From NCBI RefSeq assembly GCF_005434965.1, contig NZ_SKCI01000001.1, forward strand, positions 1,138,952 to 1,202,951: a stretch of DNA of 64,000 bases, read 5' to 3'. A program made the position numbers and the translations under genes. Below, piece after piece: positions 26,783 through 37,278 of this stretch. How positions within the stretch are numbered: the stretch's first letter is position 1; every line of letters starts with the position of its first letter. The stretch is from Marimonas lutisalis. Its GTDB lineage: Bacteria > Pseudomonadota > Alphaproteobacteria > Rhodobacterales > Rhodobacteraceae. A model generated the notes under the pieces. It was not told the origin of the DNA and searched no databases. It was given only the letters and a program-made list of their open reading frames with translations.

Positions 26783-26811
26783 CGCCGCGCCCCAGGGGGC
26801 GCGGCGTTTTT
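26783..26811 (+). terminator. Intrinsic terminator of rne
   Basis: An 11-base arm CGCCGCGCCCC is matched by GGGGCGCGGCG and followed by five T residues, 26 bases past the rne stop. Confidence 0.92.
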
Positions 26812-26897
26812 CATGCCTGACACGGTCGCGCAATCCCCAACGATCTTGTGACATCGCGCCGCGTGACGCGGGACGGGGAATGGCGTAAGGGGAAAAC

Positions 26898-27641
26898 ATG
26901 TTCGGAATCGAGATCATAGACGCCGCGCTGATCCCGGCGATGCTGGTGGCCCTGCTGGCCGGTGTACTGTCTTTCCTGAGCCCCTGTGTGCTTCCCATTG
27001 TGCCACCCTATCTGGCCTACATGTCGGGCGTGTCGGTCAGCGACCTGAGCGAAGGCAAGAACCGGGCGATCATGCCGGCGCTGTTCTTCGTGCTGGGGCT
27101 GAGCACGGTGTTTCTGCTTTTGGGGTTCACCGCCTCGGCGGTGGGAACGCTGTTCCTGGAGTTTCAGACCTGGTTCAATGCCCTGGCAGGCATTCTGGTG
27201 ATGATCTTCGGGGCGCATTTCATCGGCATCTACCGCATCGGGTTCCTGGATCGCGAGGCGCGGATGGATGTGGGTGACCGCGGCGGCAGCGCCTTTGGTG
27301 CCTATATCCTGGGCCTGGCCTTTGCCTTTGGCTGGACGCCCTGTATCGGGCCGCAGCTGGGCGCGATCCTGGGGCTCGCGGCGCAGGAGGGATCTGTTAC
27401 GCGGGGCACGCTTTTGCTGGCGGTCTATGCGGCGGGGCTGGGTATTCCGTTCCTGCTGGTCGCGGCTTTCCTGCCGCGCCTGTCGGGGCTGATGGGCTGG
27501 ATGAAGCGGCATATGGAGCAGATCGAGAAGGTGATGGGCCTGCTGCTCTGGACCATCGGCCTGTTGATGCTGACCGGCGGGTTTTCCACCTTCTCCTACT
27601 GGCTGCTGGAGCAGTTCCCGGCGCTTGCCGCGCTTGGCTGA
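26898..27641 (+). CDS. ccdA: Cytochrome c biogenesis protein CcdA
   Basis: CcdA moves reducing equivalents from cytoplasmic thioredoxin across the inner membrane to keep apocytochrome c thiols reduced. The 247-residue, six-helix protein has the two redox cysteines in 'LSFLSPCVLPIVPP' (Cys30) and 'AFGWTPCIGPQLG' (Cys149), each beside prolines as in the family. It lies alone, apart from ccmEFH at 43-48 kb. A hairpin follows the stop. Confidence 0.94.
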   Translation: MFGIEIIDAALIPAMLVALLAGVLSFLSPCVLPIVPPYLAYMSGVSVSDLSEGKNRAIMPALFFVLGLSTVFLLLGFTASAVGTLFLEFQTWFNALAGILVMIFGAHFIGIYRIGFLDREARMDVGDRGGSAFGAYILGLAFAFGWTPCIGPQLGAILGLAAQEGSVTRGTLLLAVYAAGLGIPFLLVAAFLPRLSGLMGWMKRHMEQIEKVMGLLLWTIGLLMLTGGFSTFSYWLLEQFPALAALG

Positions 27642-27650
27642 GGACGCGCG

Positions 27651-27671
27651 CGAATTTTCGGCGAAAATTCG
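27651..27671. terminator. AT-rich hairpin after ccdA
   Basis: CGAATTTTC and GAAAATTCG form a 9-bp stem with a GGC loop, 9 bases beyond the ccdA stop. It has the same layout as the hairpin at 8,819-8,839. Confidence 0.5.
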
Positions 27672-27749
27672 GGGGTGCGAGGCGCGCCGGGGCGCCTTAC
27701 TCTTGCCGGGGTTTTGCGCTAGGCTCCGCTGCAAAGAGGTGTGCGAGTG

Positions 27750-28970
27750 ATGGGCATCGAGCAAAGAGTGAAATGCCGCAAGGTGTTCTATATCCCAGGT
27801 TACGACCCGATCCACCCGCGCCGCTATCGCGAGCTGTACCGCAAGGAGGGGCGCGCGCAGGGCGGGATTTCGGGCTACGAGATCGCGCTGGCGCCGAAGG
27901 CGGGCGCAGAGCGTTATGGCTGGCACGTGACGGGGCAGATGGACGGCGCGGAAACCGAGACCGATTTCGAGGTGCTGGTCTGGTCGGATATCGTGCGCGA
28001 TAGCATGGGGCTGGGCATTCTGGCGACCTATCTGCAGCTGTTCCGAACCGCCTGGGCCTATATTGCATCGGGGGCGTTGTGGCGCCTGATGAAGCTGCGC
28101 AAGGGGCCGGTGATCGCCGCGCTGTACCCGGTGGTGTTCCTGCTGGTGCAACTGGCACTGGCCCTGCTGATCGCCTGGGGGCTGGGCCGGGTATTGGCCC
28201 TGTTGCATCCCTTGGCCGCCTGGGGCGGGCTGGCCGTGGTGCCGGCCATCCTGGAATGGTTCCGCAAGCGTGATGGCAAGTTTTTCGCCTATTACCTGAT
28301 GCATGACTATGCTTATTCGGCGCAGTCAAAAGGGGCCAATCCGCCGGAGCTGGAGGCGCGGATGGCCGATTTTGCGGATGTCATCGCCGGGGCCCTGGGC
28401 CAGGAGTTCGACGAGGTTCTGGTGGTCGGCCATTCCTCGGGAGCGCATCTGGGCGTGTCGATCCTGGCCGATCTGATCCGGGCGGGACGGGTGCCGGCCG
28501 ACGGCCCCGCATTGTCCTTCCTGAGCCTCGGCCAGGTGGTGCCGATGGTCTCGTTCCTGCCGCGTGCTGACCGTCTGCGCGCCGACCTGCGCTATCTTTC
28601 GGCGCGCGACGAGCTGGCCTGGGTCGACGTGACCGCGCCCGGCGACGGTTGTGCCTTTGCACTGTGCGATCCGGTTGCCGTGTCGGGCGTGGCGCCCGAG
28701 GGAAAACGCTGGCCGCTGGTCATCTCGGCGGCGTTCACGCAGACCCTGAGCCCGGCACGCTGGAAAGAGCTGCGCTGGCGGTTCTTCCGGCTGCATTTCC
28801 AGTATCTCTGCGCCTTCGACCGGGTGGGCGATTACGACTATTTCCGCATCACCGCCGGGCCGATGACGCTGGGCCGGCGGTTCGAGGGGCGGCAGCCGTC
28901 GAAATCGCGGATCGAGCGCGCGGTGTCGAAATATGTCTCGGTGGGCGAGAATGACCCCGCGCCCGCCTAA
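27750..28970 (+). CDS. Alpha/beta-hydrolase-like protein with internal membrane helices
   Basis: The product of about 406 residues has a lipase-type nucleophile motif GHSSG (227-231, Ser229) after a strand 'FDEVLVVG', pointing to an alpha/beta-hydrolase fold. Two hydrophobic helices lie at about 120-150 and 152-168. The opening 'KVFYIPGYDPIHPRRYRELY' looks like the first strand and oxyanion region. Substrate unknown. In-frame GTGs at 27741 and 27747 are alternative starts; AGAGG at 27,735-27,739 fits 27747 or 27750. Its end overlaps a cytochrome P450 gene by 20 bases, so the two are one operon. Confidence 0.75.
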   Translation: MGIEQRVKCRKVFYIPGYDPIHPRRYRELYRKEGRAQGGISGYEIALAPKAGAERYGWHVTGQMDGAETETDFEVLVWSDIVRDSMGLGILATYLQLFRTAWAYIASGALWRLMKLRKGPVIAALYPVVFLLVQLALALLIAWGLGRVLALLHPLAAWGGLAVVPAILEWFRKRDGKFFAYYLMHDYAYSAQSKGANPPELEARMADFADVIAGALGQEFDEVLVVGHSSGAHLGVSILADLIRAGRVPADGPALSFLSLGQVVPMVSFLPRADRLRADLRYLSARDELAWVDVTAPGDGCAFALCDPVAVSGVAPEGKRWPLVISAAFTQTLSPARWKELRWRFFRLHFQYLCAFDRVGDYDYFRITAGPMTLGRRFEGRQPSKSRIERAVSKYVSVGENDPAPA

Positions 28971-30318
28971 ACCGCCCGCGCGCGACGGGCGCGTTTCGCT
29001 GTGGCGCTATGCGCGGCTGTTCCGGCAGGATATCCTGTCGGCGCAGCCGGCGCGCCTGTACCGGGCGTGGATGGCCGAGTTCCGCACGCCGTTTTTCCGA
29101 TCCTTCATGTGCAATGAGCCCGCGCTGGTGGACCTCGTGCTGAAGGAGCGGGCCGACGATTTCCCGAAATCCGACCGTGTGCGCGAAGGGCTTGCGCCGC
29201 TTCTGGGCAATTCGGTGTTCGTGACCAATGGCGAAACCTGGAAGCGGCAGCGGCGGATCATCGACCCGGCCTTCGAGGGCGGGCGGCTGCGCGACGTGTT
29301 CCCGGCGATGTGGGCGGCGGGCGAGGCGAGCGTGGCGCGCATGGGCGCGCTGGCCGATGGCAGCCCGGTGGAGATCGAGGCGCAGACGTCCCACGCCGCG
29401 GCGGACGTGATTTTCCGCACGCTTTTTTCGATCCCTATCGAGCATGAACTGGCCGCGCAGGTCTTCGGGAAGTTTCGCGAGCATCAGCGCGCGCAGCCGG
29501 TGCTGAACCTGGGCGCGGTGCTGCCGTTGCCCAAATGGTTCCCGCGGTTTCACAGGCGCGAGACCAAGCGCACGGCGCGCGAGATCCGGGCGCTGATCAC
29601 GCGATTGACCGCGACGCGGATGGACGAGATCGCGGCGGGGCGGGCGCCCGATGACCTGGCCACGAAGATCATGACCACCGCCGATCCGCAGACGGGCGAG
29701 CGGTTCGATACCGAAGAGATGGTCGACCAGGTGGCGATCTTTTTCCTGGCTGGGCACGAGACCAGCGCCAGCGCGCTGGCCTGGGCGCTCTACCTGCTGG
29801 CGATGTATCCCGACTGGCAGGAGAAACTGGCCGGAGAAGCGGCACGGGAACTGGGCGCGCGAGCGGAGTTTGCCGCGGTATCGCGCCTGCGCGTGTCGCG
29901 CGACGTGTTCCGTGAGGCGCTGCGGCTTTATCCGCCGGTGCCGATGATGGTGCGCGAGGCCGCGTGCCCCGAGCATTTCCGCGACCGTGAGGTGCCGAAG
30001 GGCAGCCAGATCGTGCTGAGCCCGTGGCATCTGCATCGGCATGAGCGGTTGTGGGACAGGCCCGACGATTTCGACCCCGGGCGGTTTCAGACCGAAAATG
30101 GCAAGACCTGCCTGCGCACGGCCTATATGCCGTTTTCCGCGGGGCAGAGGGTATGCACCGGCGCGGGGTTCGCGATGGTCGAGGGGCCGCTTTTGCTGTC
30201 GATGCTGGTGCGGGCCTATCGGTTCGAGCTGGTCGAGGCGCGTCCGGCGATGCCCGTGGCGCATCTGACGGTGCGGGGCAGGGACGGGATCTGGTTGAAG
30301 ATCACCCGGCGGGGGTGA
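28951..30318 (+). CDS. Cytochrome P450
   Basis: The 455-residue protein has all P450 signatures: the I-helix oxygen-binding 'FLAGHETSASAL', the K-helix E-x-x-R in 'REALRLYPPV', and the heme-thiolate loop 'FSAGQRVCTGAGFA'. It would use a separate ferredoxin/reductase, as no reductase domain is present. It is coupled to the hydrolase-like gene upstream, whose last 20 bases it overlaps. The substrate is unknown; it may be a lipid-like molecule given the partner's membrane helices, which is only inference. Confidence 0.93.
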   Translation: MTPRPPKPPARDGRVSLWRYARLFRQDILSAQPARLYRAWMAEFRTPFFRSFMCNEPALVDLVLKERADDFPKSDRVREGLAPLLGNSVFVTNGETWKRQRRIIDPAFEGGRLRDVFPAMWAAGEASVARMGALADGSPVEIEAQTSHAAADVIFRTLFSIPIEHELAAQVFGKFREHQRAQPVLNLGAVLPLPKWFPRFHRRETKRTAREIRALITRLTATRMDEIAAGRAPDDLATKIMTTADPQTGERFDTEEMVDQVAIFFLAGHETSASALAWALYLLAMYPDWQEKLAGEAARELGARAEFAAVSRLRVSRDVFREALRLYPPVPMMVREAACPEHFRDREVPKGSQIVLSPWHLHRHERLWDRPDDFDPGRFQTENGKTCLRTAYMPFSAGQRVCTGAGFAMVEGPLLLSMLVRAYRFELVEARPAMPVAHLTVRGRDGIWLKITRRG

Positions 30319-30339
30319 AGTGCCGCCGTGTGGGCGGAC

Positions 30340-30387
30340 TTGGGGGCGCTGCCCCCAAACCCCCGGAGTATTTGCGGCAAGATGAAG
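30340..30387. repeat. Intergenic repeat, copy 2
   Basis: Nearly the same 48 bases as at 8,841-8,888: GGGGGCGCTGCCCCC palindrome, AAACCCCCGG, TATTTG and AAGATGAAG, with a few changes. It lies between convergent P450 and grxD genes. Confidence 0.85.
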
Positions 30388-30424
30388 AGGCGGGCCGGGT
30401 GCATGGCCCGCCTGCTTGATCAGA

Positions 30425-30787
30425 TCAGGCGTTAGCTTCGCGGATCTTGTTGGCGGCGTCCTTGTCGAAGGTCACACCGCTTTCTTCGAGAAGCGTGTCG
30501 AGCTCGCCCGAGAGGGTCATCTCGGTGACGATGTCGCAGCCGCCGACGAACTCGCCCTTGACGTAGAGCTGAGGGATGGTGGGCCAATCGGAATAGTCCT
30601 TGATGCCCTGGCGGATGGCATCATCGGCCAGCACGTTCACGTCGACGAAATCCACGCTCATGTAATTGAGCACACCGGCCACCCGCGAGGAGAACCCGCA
30701 TTGCGGCATGGTCTTGGTGCCTTTCATGTAGAGCACCACGTCGTTGGATTTGACGGTTTCGTCGATCCGGGTTTTTGCGTCGGTCAT
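30425..30787 (-). CDS. grxD: Monothiol glutaredoxin, Grx4 type
   Basis: The 120-residue protein has the monothiol CGFS motif (Cys30-Ser33) in 'KTMPQCGFSSRV' and the glutathione-binding 'WPTIPQLYVKGEFVGGCDIV'. This type carries a [2Fe-2S] cluster with glutathione and works with BolA in iron-sulfur delivery and iron regulation. The bolA gene lies just upstream on the same strand, 33 bases away, matching that partnership. Confidence 0.94.
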   Translation of the reverse strand: MTDAKTRIDETVKSNDVVLYMKGTKTMPQCGFSSRVAGVLNYMSVDFVDVNVLADDAIRQGIKDYSDWPTIPQLYVKGEFVGGCDIVTEMTLSGELDTLLEESGVTFDKDAANKIREANA

Positions 30788-30820
30788 TTTGGTCTGTCCT
30801 GTTCGGTCTGCGTTTCGGGA

Positions 30821-31057
30821 TCAGTCGGGCGCGCGGGTCGTCAGCGCCAGCGCGTGCAATTCGCCATCCGGGCCGTCCATCTTGCCTTTCAATGCGGCAT
30901 AGACGGCGCGTTGCTGCTGCACGCGGTTCTTGCCGCGGAAGCTTTCGTCGATGACCAGCGCCGACATGTGGCGCCCGTCACTGCCTTCGACGGTGATCTG
31001 CGCATTGGGAAAGCTTTCGCGAAGCAGGTGTTCGAGCTCTTGCGCGTATACGGCCAT
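30821..31057 (-). CDS. bolA: BolA-family protein
   Basis: The 78-residue protein has the BolA/IbaG fold pattern with 'SFPNAQITVEGSDGRHMSALVI' near the middle and the family 'RVQQQRAVYAALKGKMDG' helix. BolA proteins form heterodimers with monothiol glutaredoxins over a [2Fe-2S] cluster. The ATG at 31057 follows GGGAGGG. It is followed by grxD, so the partners are co-transcribed. Confidence 0.93.
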   Translation of the reverse strand: MAVYAQELEHLLRESFPNAQITVEGSDGRHMSALVIDESFRGKNRVQQQRAVYAALKGKMDGPDGELHALALTTRAPD

Positions 31058-31179
31058 GGCGGATGGTTCCCTCCCTACGGTTTGACTCAAGATTTAGGCC
31101 GCGCGGCGGCCGCGCGCAAGGGAGGGGCAGGCCCAAGCGCGAAAAGATATGCCCGAATTGCCGGTTTTTGCCGCCGGGA

Positions 31180-33345
<2,166 letters not shown>

Positions 33346-33524
33346 GTGGTGCTCTTCCCCAGATGCATGTGCCGTGGCAGGCGGCCTGGCGCCGTCATAA
33401 GCCAAGGGCGCGGCGCATGGAAGGGGCAAGCGGTGCGGTTTTTCGACCTTGGCATGGTTCATGCGGGGTTGCAGGCCGCGGACGAAACGCCAATGGTGGC
33501 GCTGGACGCGAAAAGGGGACTGAA

Positions 33525-34541
33525 ATGCAGCGTTTCGAAAATCCGTGGCGGGGCCGGGGGCTTGATTGGGCAGGGCTGGCCGATGTGCCGTGGCCCAGCG
33601 TGGATGCGGGCGCTGTGGGCGCGCTTCTGACGCGGTGCCCGTTCGATGATCGCACGCCGCTGGATCGGCTGGATGGCTTCGCGGGCGCGGGCGAGGTGTT
33701 CATCAAGGATGAGCGGTTTCGCATGGGGCTGGGCAGTTTCAAGGCGCTTGGCGCGGCCTATGTGATTGCCCGCGATGCCGAGGCGGGGCTGGCCAAGGGG
33801 CGGACCTATGTAGCCGCCAGCGCGGGCAATCACGGGCTGTCTCTGGCGGCAGGCGCGATGGCCTTTGGCGCGAAGGCGGTGATCTACCTGAGCGAGACGG
33901 TGCCCGAGGAGTTTGCCAGTCGGCTGCGCGGCATCGAGGCCAAGGTGGTGCGCGCGGGCGCGACATACGAGGAGAGTATGGCCGCGGCGATGCGGGCAGC
34001 CGAGGAAAACGGCTGGGAGCTTTTGTCGGATTCGTCCTGGGACGGCTATATCGAGCGGCCCTACCGGGTGATGGAGGGCTATGTGGCGCTGGCCGACGAG
34101 GTGGTGCGCGAGATGGACGAACCGCCGACGCACATCTTCCTGCAGGCCGGTGTTGGCGGACTGGCGGGGGCCTGCGCGGCCTATTTCCGCGAGAAATGGG
34201 GCGATTATCCGCAGATCATCGTGGTCGAGCCCGAGGCGGCGCCGGCGCTGATGGAGAGCGTGCGGGCCGGACGGTCGGTGGTGACGGAAGGGCCGGTATC
34301 GTCGATGGGGCGGCTGGATTGCAAGGAGCCGTCGCTGATCGCGCTGAAAGGGCTGGCGCGCGATGCCGATGCCTTTGTGACGATCACCGAAGACGAGGTG
34401 GCAGCCGCCATGCCGGTGCTGGCCGAGGCCGGGTTCGAGACGACTCCGTCAGGCGGGGCGGGTCTGGCCGCGTTGATGGCAATGGACCCGCTGGGGCCGG
34501 ATGTTCGGGTGCTGTGCATCCTGAGCGAGGCGCCCGAGTGA
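33525..34541 (+). CDS. Diaminopropionate ammonia-lyase-like PLP enzyme
   Basis: The 338-residue fold-type II PLP enzyme has the cofactor lysine in '[12 protein letters not shown]', an '[12 protein letters not shown]' loop, a phosphate-binding '[10 protein letters not shown]' and a '[10 protein letters not shown]' end motif. This resembles diaminopropionate ammonia-lyase and threonine dehydratase relatives. The precise amino acid substrate is uncertain. Its stop overlaps the GTG of an M24 peptidase (GTGA), so they form a pair. The start follows AAAAGGGGA. Confidence 0.85.
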   Translation: MQRFENPWRGRGLDWAGLADVPWPSVDAGAVGALLTRCPFDDRTPLDRLDGFAGAGEVFIKDERFRMGLGSFKALGAAYVIARDAEAGLAKGRTYVAASAGNHGLSLAAGAMAFGAKAVIYLSETVPEEFASRLRGIEAKVVRAGATYEESMAAAMRAAEENGWELLSDSSWDGYIERPYRVMEGYVALADEVVREMDEPPTHIFLQAGVGGLAGACAAYFREKWGDYPQIIVVEPEAAPALMESVRAGRSVVTEGPVSSMGRLDCKEPSLIALKGLARDADAFVTITEDEVAAAMPVLAEAGFETTPSGGAGLAALMAMDPLGPDVRVLCILSEAPE

Positions 34542-35677
34542 CGCGCGGGTTCGAAACGCAGGAGTATCGCGACCGCGTGGCGCGGGCACAGCGAGCCATG
34601 AGCGAGGCCGACCTGGGCGCGCTGCTGCTGACGACCGAACCCGAGATCCGCTATTTCACCGGGTTCCTGACCCGGTTCTGGGAAAGCCCCAGCCGACCGT
34701 GGTTCCTGATCGTGCCGGAAAGCGGGGCTCCGGTGGCGGTAATCCCGTCGATCGGGGCGGCGCTCATGGCGCGCACGTGGATCGAGGATATCCGCACCTG
34801 GGCCGCGCCACACCCGGTGGATGATGGGGTGAGCCTGCTGGCGCAGACCTTGCACGAATTGGCACCGGGCGGGCGCGTGGGCCTGCCTTCGGGGCGCGAG
34901 ACGCATCTGCGCATGCCGCTGGCTGATTTCGGGCGGCTGCAGGCCATGGGGATCGACTTTGGCGATGATGCCGGGATCATGGCACGGCTGCGCGCGGTGA
35001 AGTCCGAGGCCGAGATCACCAAGATCCGTCGTGCCTGTGCCATTGCGGGGCGCGCTTTTGACCGCGTGGGCGAAGTGGCGGGTGAAGGCGCGGCGCTGGA
35101 AGAGGTGTTTCGCGGGTTTCAGCGCTTGCTTCTGGAAGAGGGCGCGGATTGGGTGCCTTACCTGGCCGGGGGCGCGGGGCCGTTGGGATATGCGGATGTG
35201 ATTTCACCGGCCGATGCCACGCCGCTGCAGCGCGGCGATGTTCTGATGCTGGATACGGGCGCGGTGTGGGACGGGTATTTCTGCGACTATGACCGGAATT
35301 TCGCCATCGGCGAGGCCAGTCCAAGGGCCGAGGCGGCGTGGGGGCACCTGCTTGATGCCGTTGCCGCCGCTGAGGAAGTGGCCCGACCCGGGGCGCGGGC
35401 CAGCGACGTCTGGCAGGCGATGGCGCAGATCGTTGGCGCGGGTGAAACGGCTGGGCGGCTGGGCCATGGGCTTGGCATGCAGTTGACCGAGGGACTTTCG
35501 CTGACCGCCCGCGATGGCGCCGTGCTGGAGGAGGGGATGGTGATTACGCTGGAGCCGGGGATCGAAACTGTCGAGGGGCTGTTCATCGTGCACGAGGAAA
35601 ACATCGTGATCCGGGATGGACCGCCGGAGCGGTTGAGCCCGTTTGCCAGCGGCAGCTTGCCGGTGATCGGGGCCTAG
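34538..35677 (+). CDS. M24-family metallopeptidase (Xaa-Pro dipeptidase-like)
   Basis: The 379-residue protein has an N-terminal creatinase-like domain (to about 150) and a C-terminal pita-bread domain. Metal ligands are visible in 'MLDTGAVWDGYFCDYDRNF' (two Asp), 'GHGLGMQ' (His), 'TLEPGIE' (Glu) and 'HEENIVI' (Glu). It may cleave Xaa-Pro dipeptides or a related amide; ectoine hydrolases share this fold. GTG start overlaps the preceding gene by four bases, so the lyase and peptidase may act on one substrate in series. Confidence 0.88.
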   Translation: MTRGFETQEYRDRVARAQRAMSEADLGALLLTTEPEIRYFTGFLTRFWESPSRPWFLIVPESGAPVAVIPSIGAALMARTWIEDIRTWAAPHPVDDGVSLLAQTLHELAPGGRVGLPSGRETHLRMPLADFGRLQAMGIDFGDDAGIMARLRAVKSEAEITKIRRACAIAGRAFDRVGEVAGEGAALEEVFRGFQRLLLEEGADWVPYLAGGAGPLGYADVISPADATPLQRGDVLMLDTGAVWDGYFCDYDRNFAIGEASPRAEAAWGHLLDAVAAAEEVARPGARASDVWQAMAQIVGAGETAGRLGHGLGMQLTEGLSLTARDGAVLEEGMVITLEPGIETVEGLFIVHEENIVIRDGPPERLSPFASGSLPVIGA

Positions 35678-35934
35678 GTCCGCTCGAGCAGGGCCTCGAC
35701 CTCTGCCAGAATGGTTTTGACTTCTTTGGGTTCGGGCGAGACGCTCTGGGACGTGATTTCGGAAAGCTGGCGCAGATAATTTGCGGCGCGCTGGCCGGTG
35801 GTGGGCGCGGGCGGATTCAGGATGGTATCGGCCAGGTCATAGAGCGCGTCGACCAGGCGAATCCGCAGGTCCATATCCAACGCCGATGATGAAAGAGCCA
35901 TGTCCAGCCTGTCCCCCGGTGATTCAATTACCAT
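35674..35934 (-). CDS. Small hypothetical protein
   Basis: The 86-residue product is mainly helical and acidic near its end ('EPKEVKTILAEVEALLERT'), with a helical core 'LRIRLVDALYDLADTIL'. No family recognised. I chose the ATG at 35934 because GGAG lies about 10 bases upstream and because a terminator at 36,019-36,047 would fall inside any longer reading. Its stop overlaps the M24 peptidase stop by four bases (CTAG). Confidence 0.6.
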   Translation of the reverse strand: MVIESPGDRLDMALSSSALDMDLRIRLVDALYDLADTILNPPAPTTGQRAANYLRQLSEITSQSVSPEPKEVKTILAEVEALLERT

Positions 35935-36018
35935 GAGTGGTAAATCTCCGTTCGCGCAATTCCAATGGGTGAATTGACGCAATCGCCGGAAATTCGCGCT
36001 GCACGATAATGCGGCAGC

Positions 36019-36047
36019 AAAAAAAAGGCCGAGCACTAAGCTCGGCC
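36019..36047 (-). terminator. Intrinsic terminator downstream of the LysR gene
   Basis: On the minus strand GGCCGAG and CTCGGCC form a stem with a 7-base loop, followed by eight T residues. It lies 153 bases beyond the LysR stop, leaving room for a small transcript between. Confidence 0.92.
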
Positions 36048-36199
36048 GAAGTCCAACAGGGAGGTATGAAAGTGATGCGATGAACATCGAACATCACCGT
36101 CGAGTGATCAATTAAGTGGCGAACCTTGTCCGATCAAGCTCCTTTATGCCGCAGGTGCAGCATGGCCGTTATGCAGCCTGCGCATAACTGATTAACAAG

Positions 36200-37105
36200 T
36201 TACTCAACCGCCTGATTTTTAACCTGTTTACGGTATGCGATGATCTCTTCCTGGACAAAGTCGCGGAAGGCGGCAATCCGTTTGGATTGGCGCAATTCCT
36301 CGGGGAAGGCGAGAAACACAGGGATTTCGCCCGACTCGACCTCGGGCAGGACGCGCTGAAGATTCGGGAAGTCCTGGGTGACGTAGTCGGGCAGCACGCC
36401 TATTCCCAGGTGGTGAAGCACGCCCTGGAGCACACCGAAATAGTTGTTCACGGTCAGAAGCGACGGGATGTCGTGGCTGAGCAGTTCCTTGACCAGCGAG
36501 GCGCCGGCGCCGACCTGCGTGGCGCCGACATTCTGGCAGATCAGGCGGTGATCGCGCAGATCGGCGATGGTCTCGGGCACGCCTGCGCGGTCGAGGTATT
36601 CAGGGCTTGCATAGAGGCGCATGCGCACGCCCATCAGCCGTTTGCGGATCAGGTCGGCCTGGCTGGGCTCCTTCATGCGGATGGCGACATCGGCCTCGCG
36701 CATGGGCAGGTCGAGCACGCGCTCTTCGAGCATGAGGTCGATCTTGAGTTCGGGATACTTGTCATAAAGCGCGCGCAGACGCGGCGCGAGCCAGAGCGTG
36801 CCGAAGCCGGTTGTGGTGGTCACGCGCAGTTCGCCGAACACTTCTTCTTCGCTGTCGCGGATGCGGGCGGTGGCGGCATCGAGGCGTTTGACCATGGCGC
36901 GGGTGGCATCGAACAGCAATTCGCCCTGTTCGGTGAGAATCAGGCCACGGGCATGACGGTGAAAAAGGGTCGTGTTCAGGGCCTCTTCGAGGGCGCGAAT
37001 CTGACGTGACACCGCCGACTGGCTGAGATGCAGCGTATCGCCTGCATGGGTCAGCGACCCGGCATCGGCGACCGCGTGAAATATCCTGAGTTTGTCCCAA
37101 TCCAT
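36200..37105 (-). CDS. LysR-family regulator, likely of the indolepyruvate oxidoreductase gene
   Basis: The 301-residue protein has a typical LysR HTH ('SLTHAGDTLHLSQSAVSRQI', residues about 17-36) and an effector domain ('TTTTGFGTLWLAPRLRAL'). It is divergent from a large indolepyruvate ferredoxin oxidoreductase gene, with a good LysR-type box between, so it probably controls that gene. The effector may be an aromatic or branched-chain keto acid, which is inference. The ATG at 37105 gives the usual N-terminus 'MDWDKLRIFHAV'. Confidence 0.9.
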   Translation of the reverse strand: MDWDKLRIFHAVADAGSLTHAGDTLHLSQSAVSRQIRALEEALNTTLFHRHARGLILTEQGELLFDATRAMVKRLDAATARIRDSEEEVFGELRVTTTTGFGTLWLAPRLRALYDKYPELKIDLMLEERVLDLPMREADVAIRMKEPSQADLIRKRLMGVRMRLYASPEYLDRAGVPETIADLRDHRLICQNVGATQVGAGASLVKELLSHDIPSLLTVNNYFGVLQGVLHHLGIGVLPDYVTQDFPNLQRVLPEVESGEIPVFLAFPEELRQSKRIAAFRDFVQEEIIAYRKQVKNQAVE

Positions 37106-37209
37106 GTTCGCAACTTTCTTAATATGCCCAACTACTCGCACGAAACGTTTTGAAATGGCACCTTTAACCTCACGAAAACGTAGGGTCATGGGAAAAAATT
37201 CCCGTTGGT

Positions 37210-37228
37210 AGGTCAAAAAATATGACCT
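37210..37228. promoter_or_regulatory. LysR-type binding box
   Basis: AGGTCA-N7-TGACCT is a perfect 19-bp dyad and includes the T-N11-A core that LysR proteins recognise. It lies 51 bases upstream of the oxidoreductase start and 105 bases from the LysR gene. Confidence 0.6.
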
Positions 37229-37278
37229 AATATTACGTTATGCTCAAATGGAAGCCACTGGCTTAGGGGAGACGCGCG

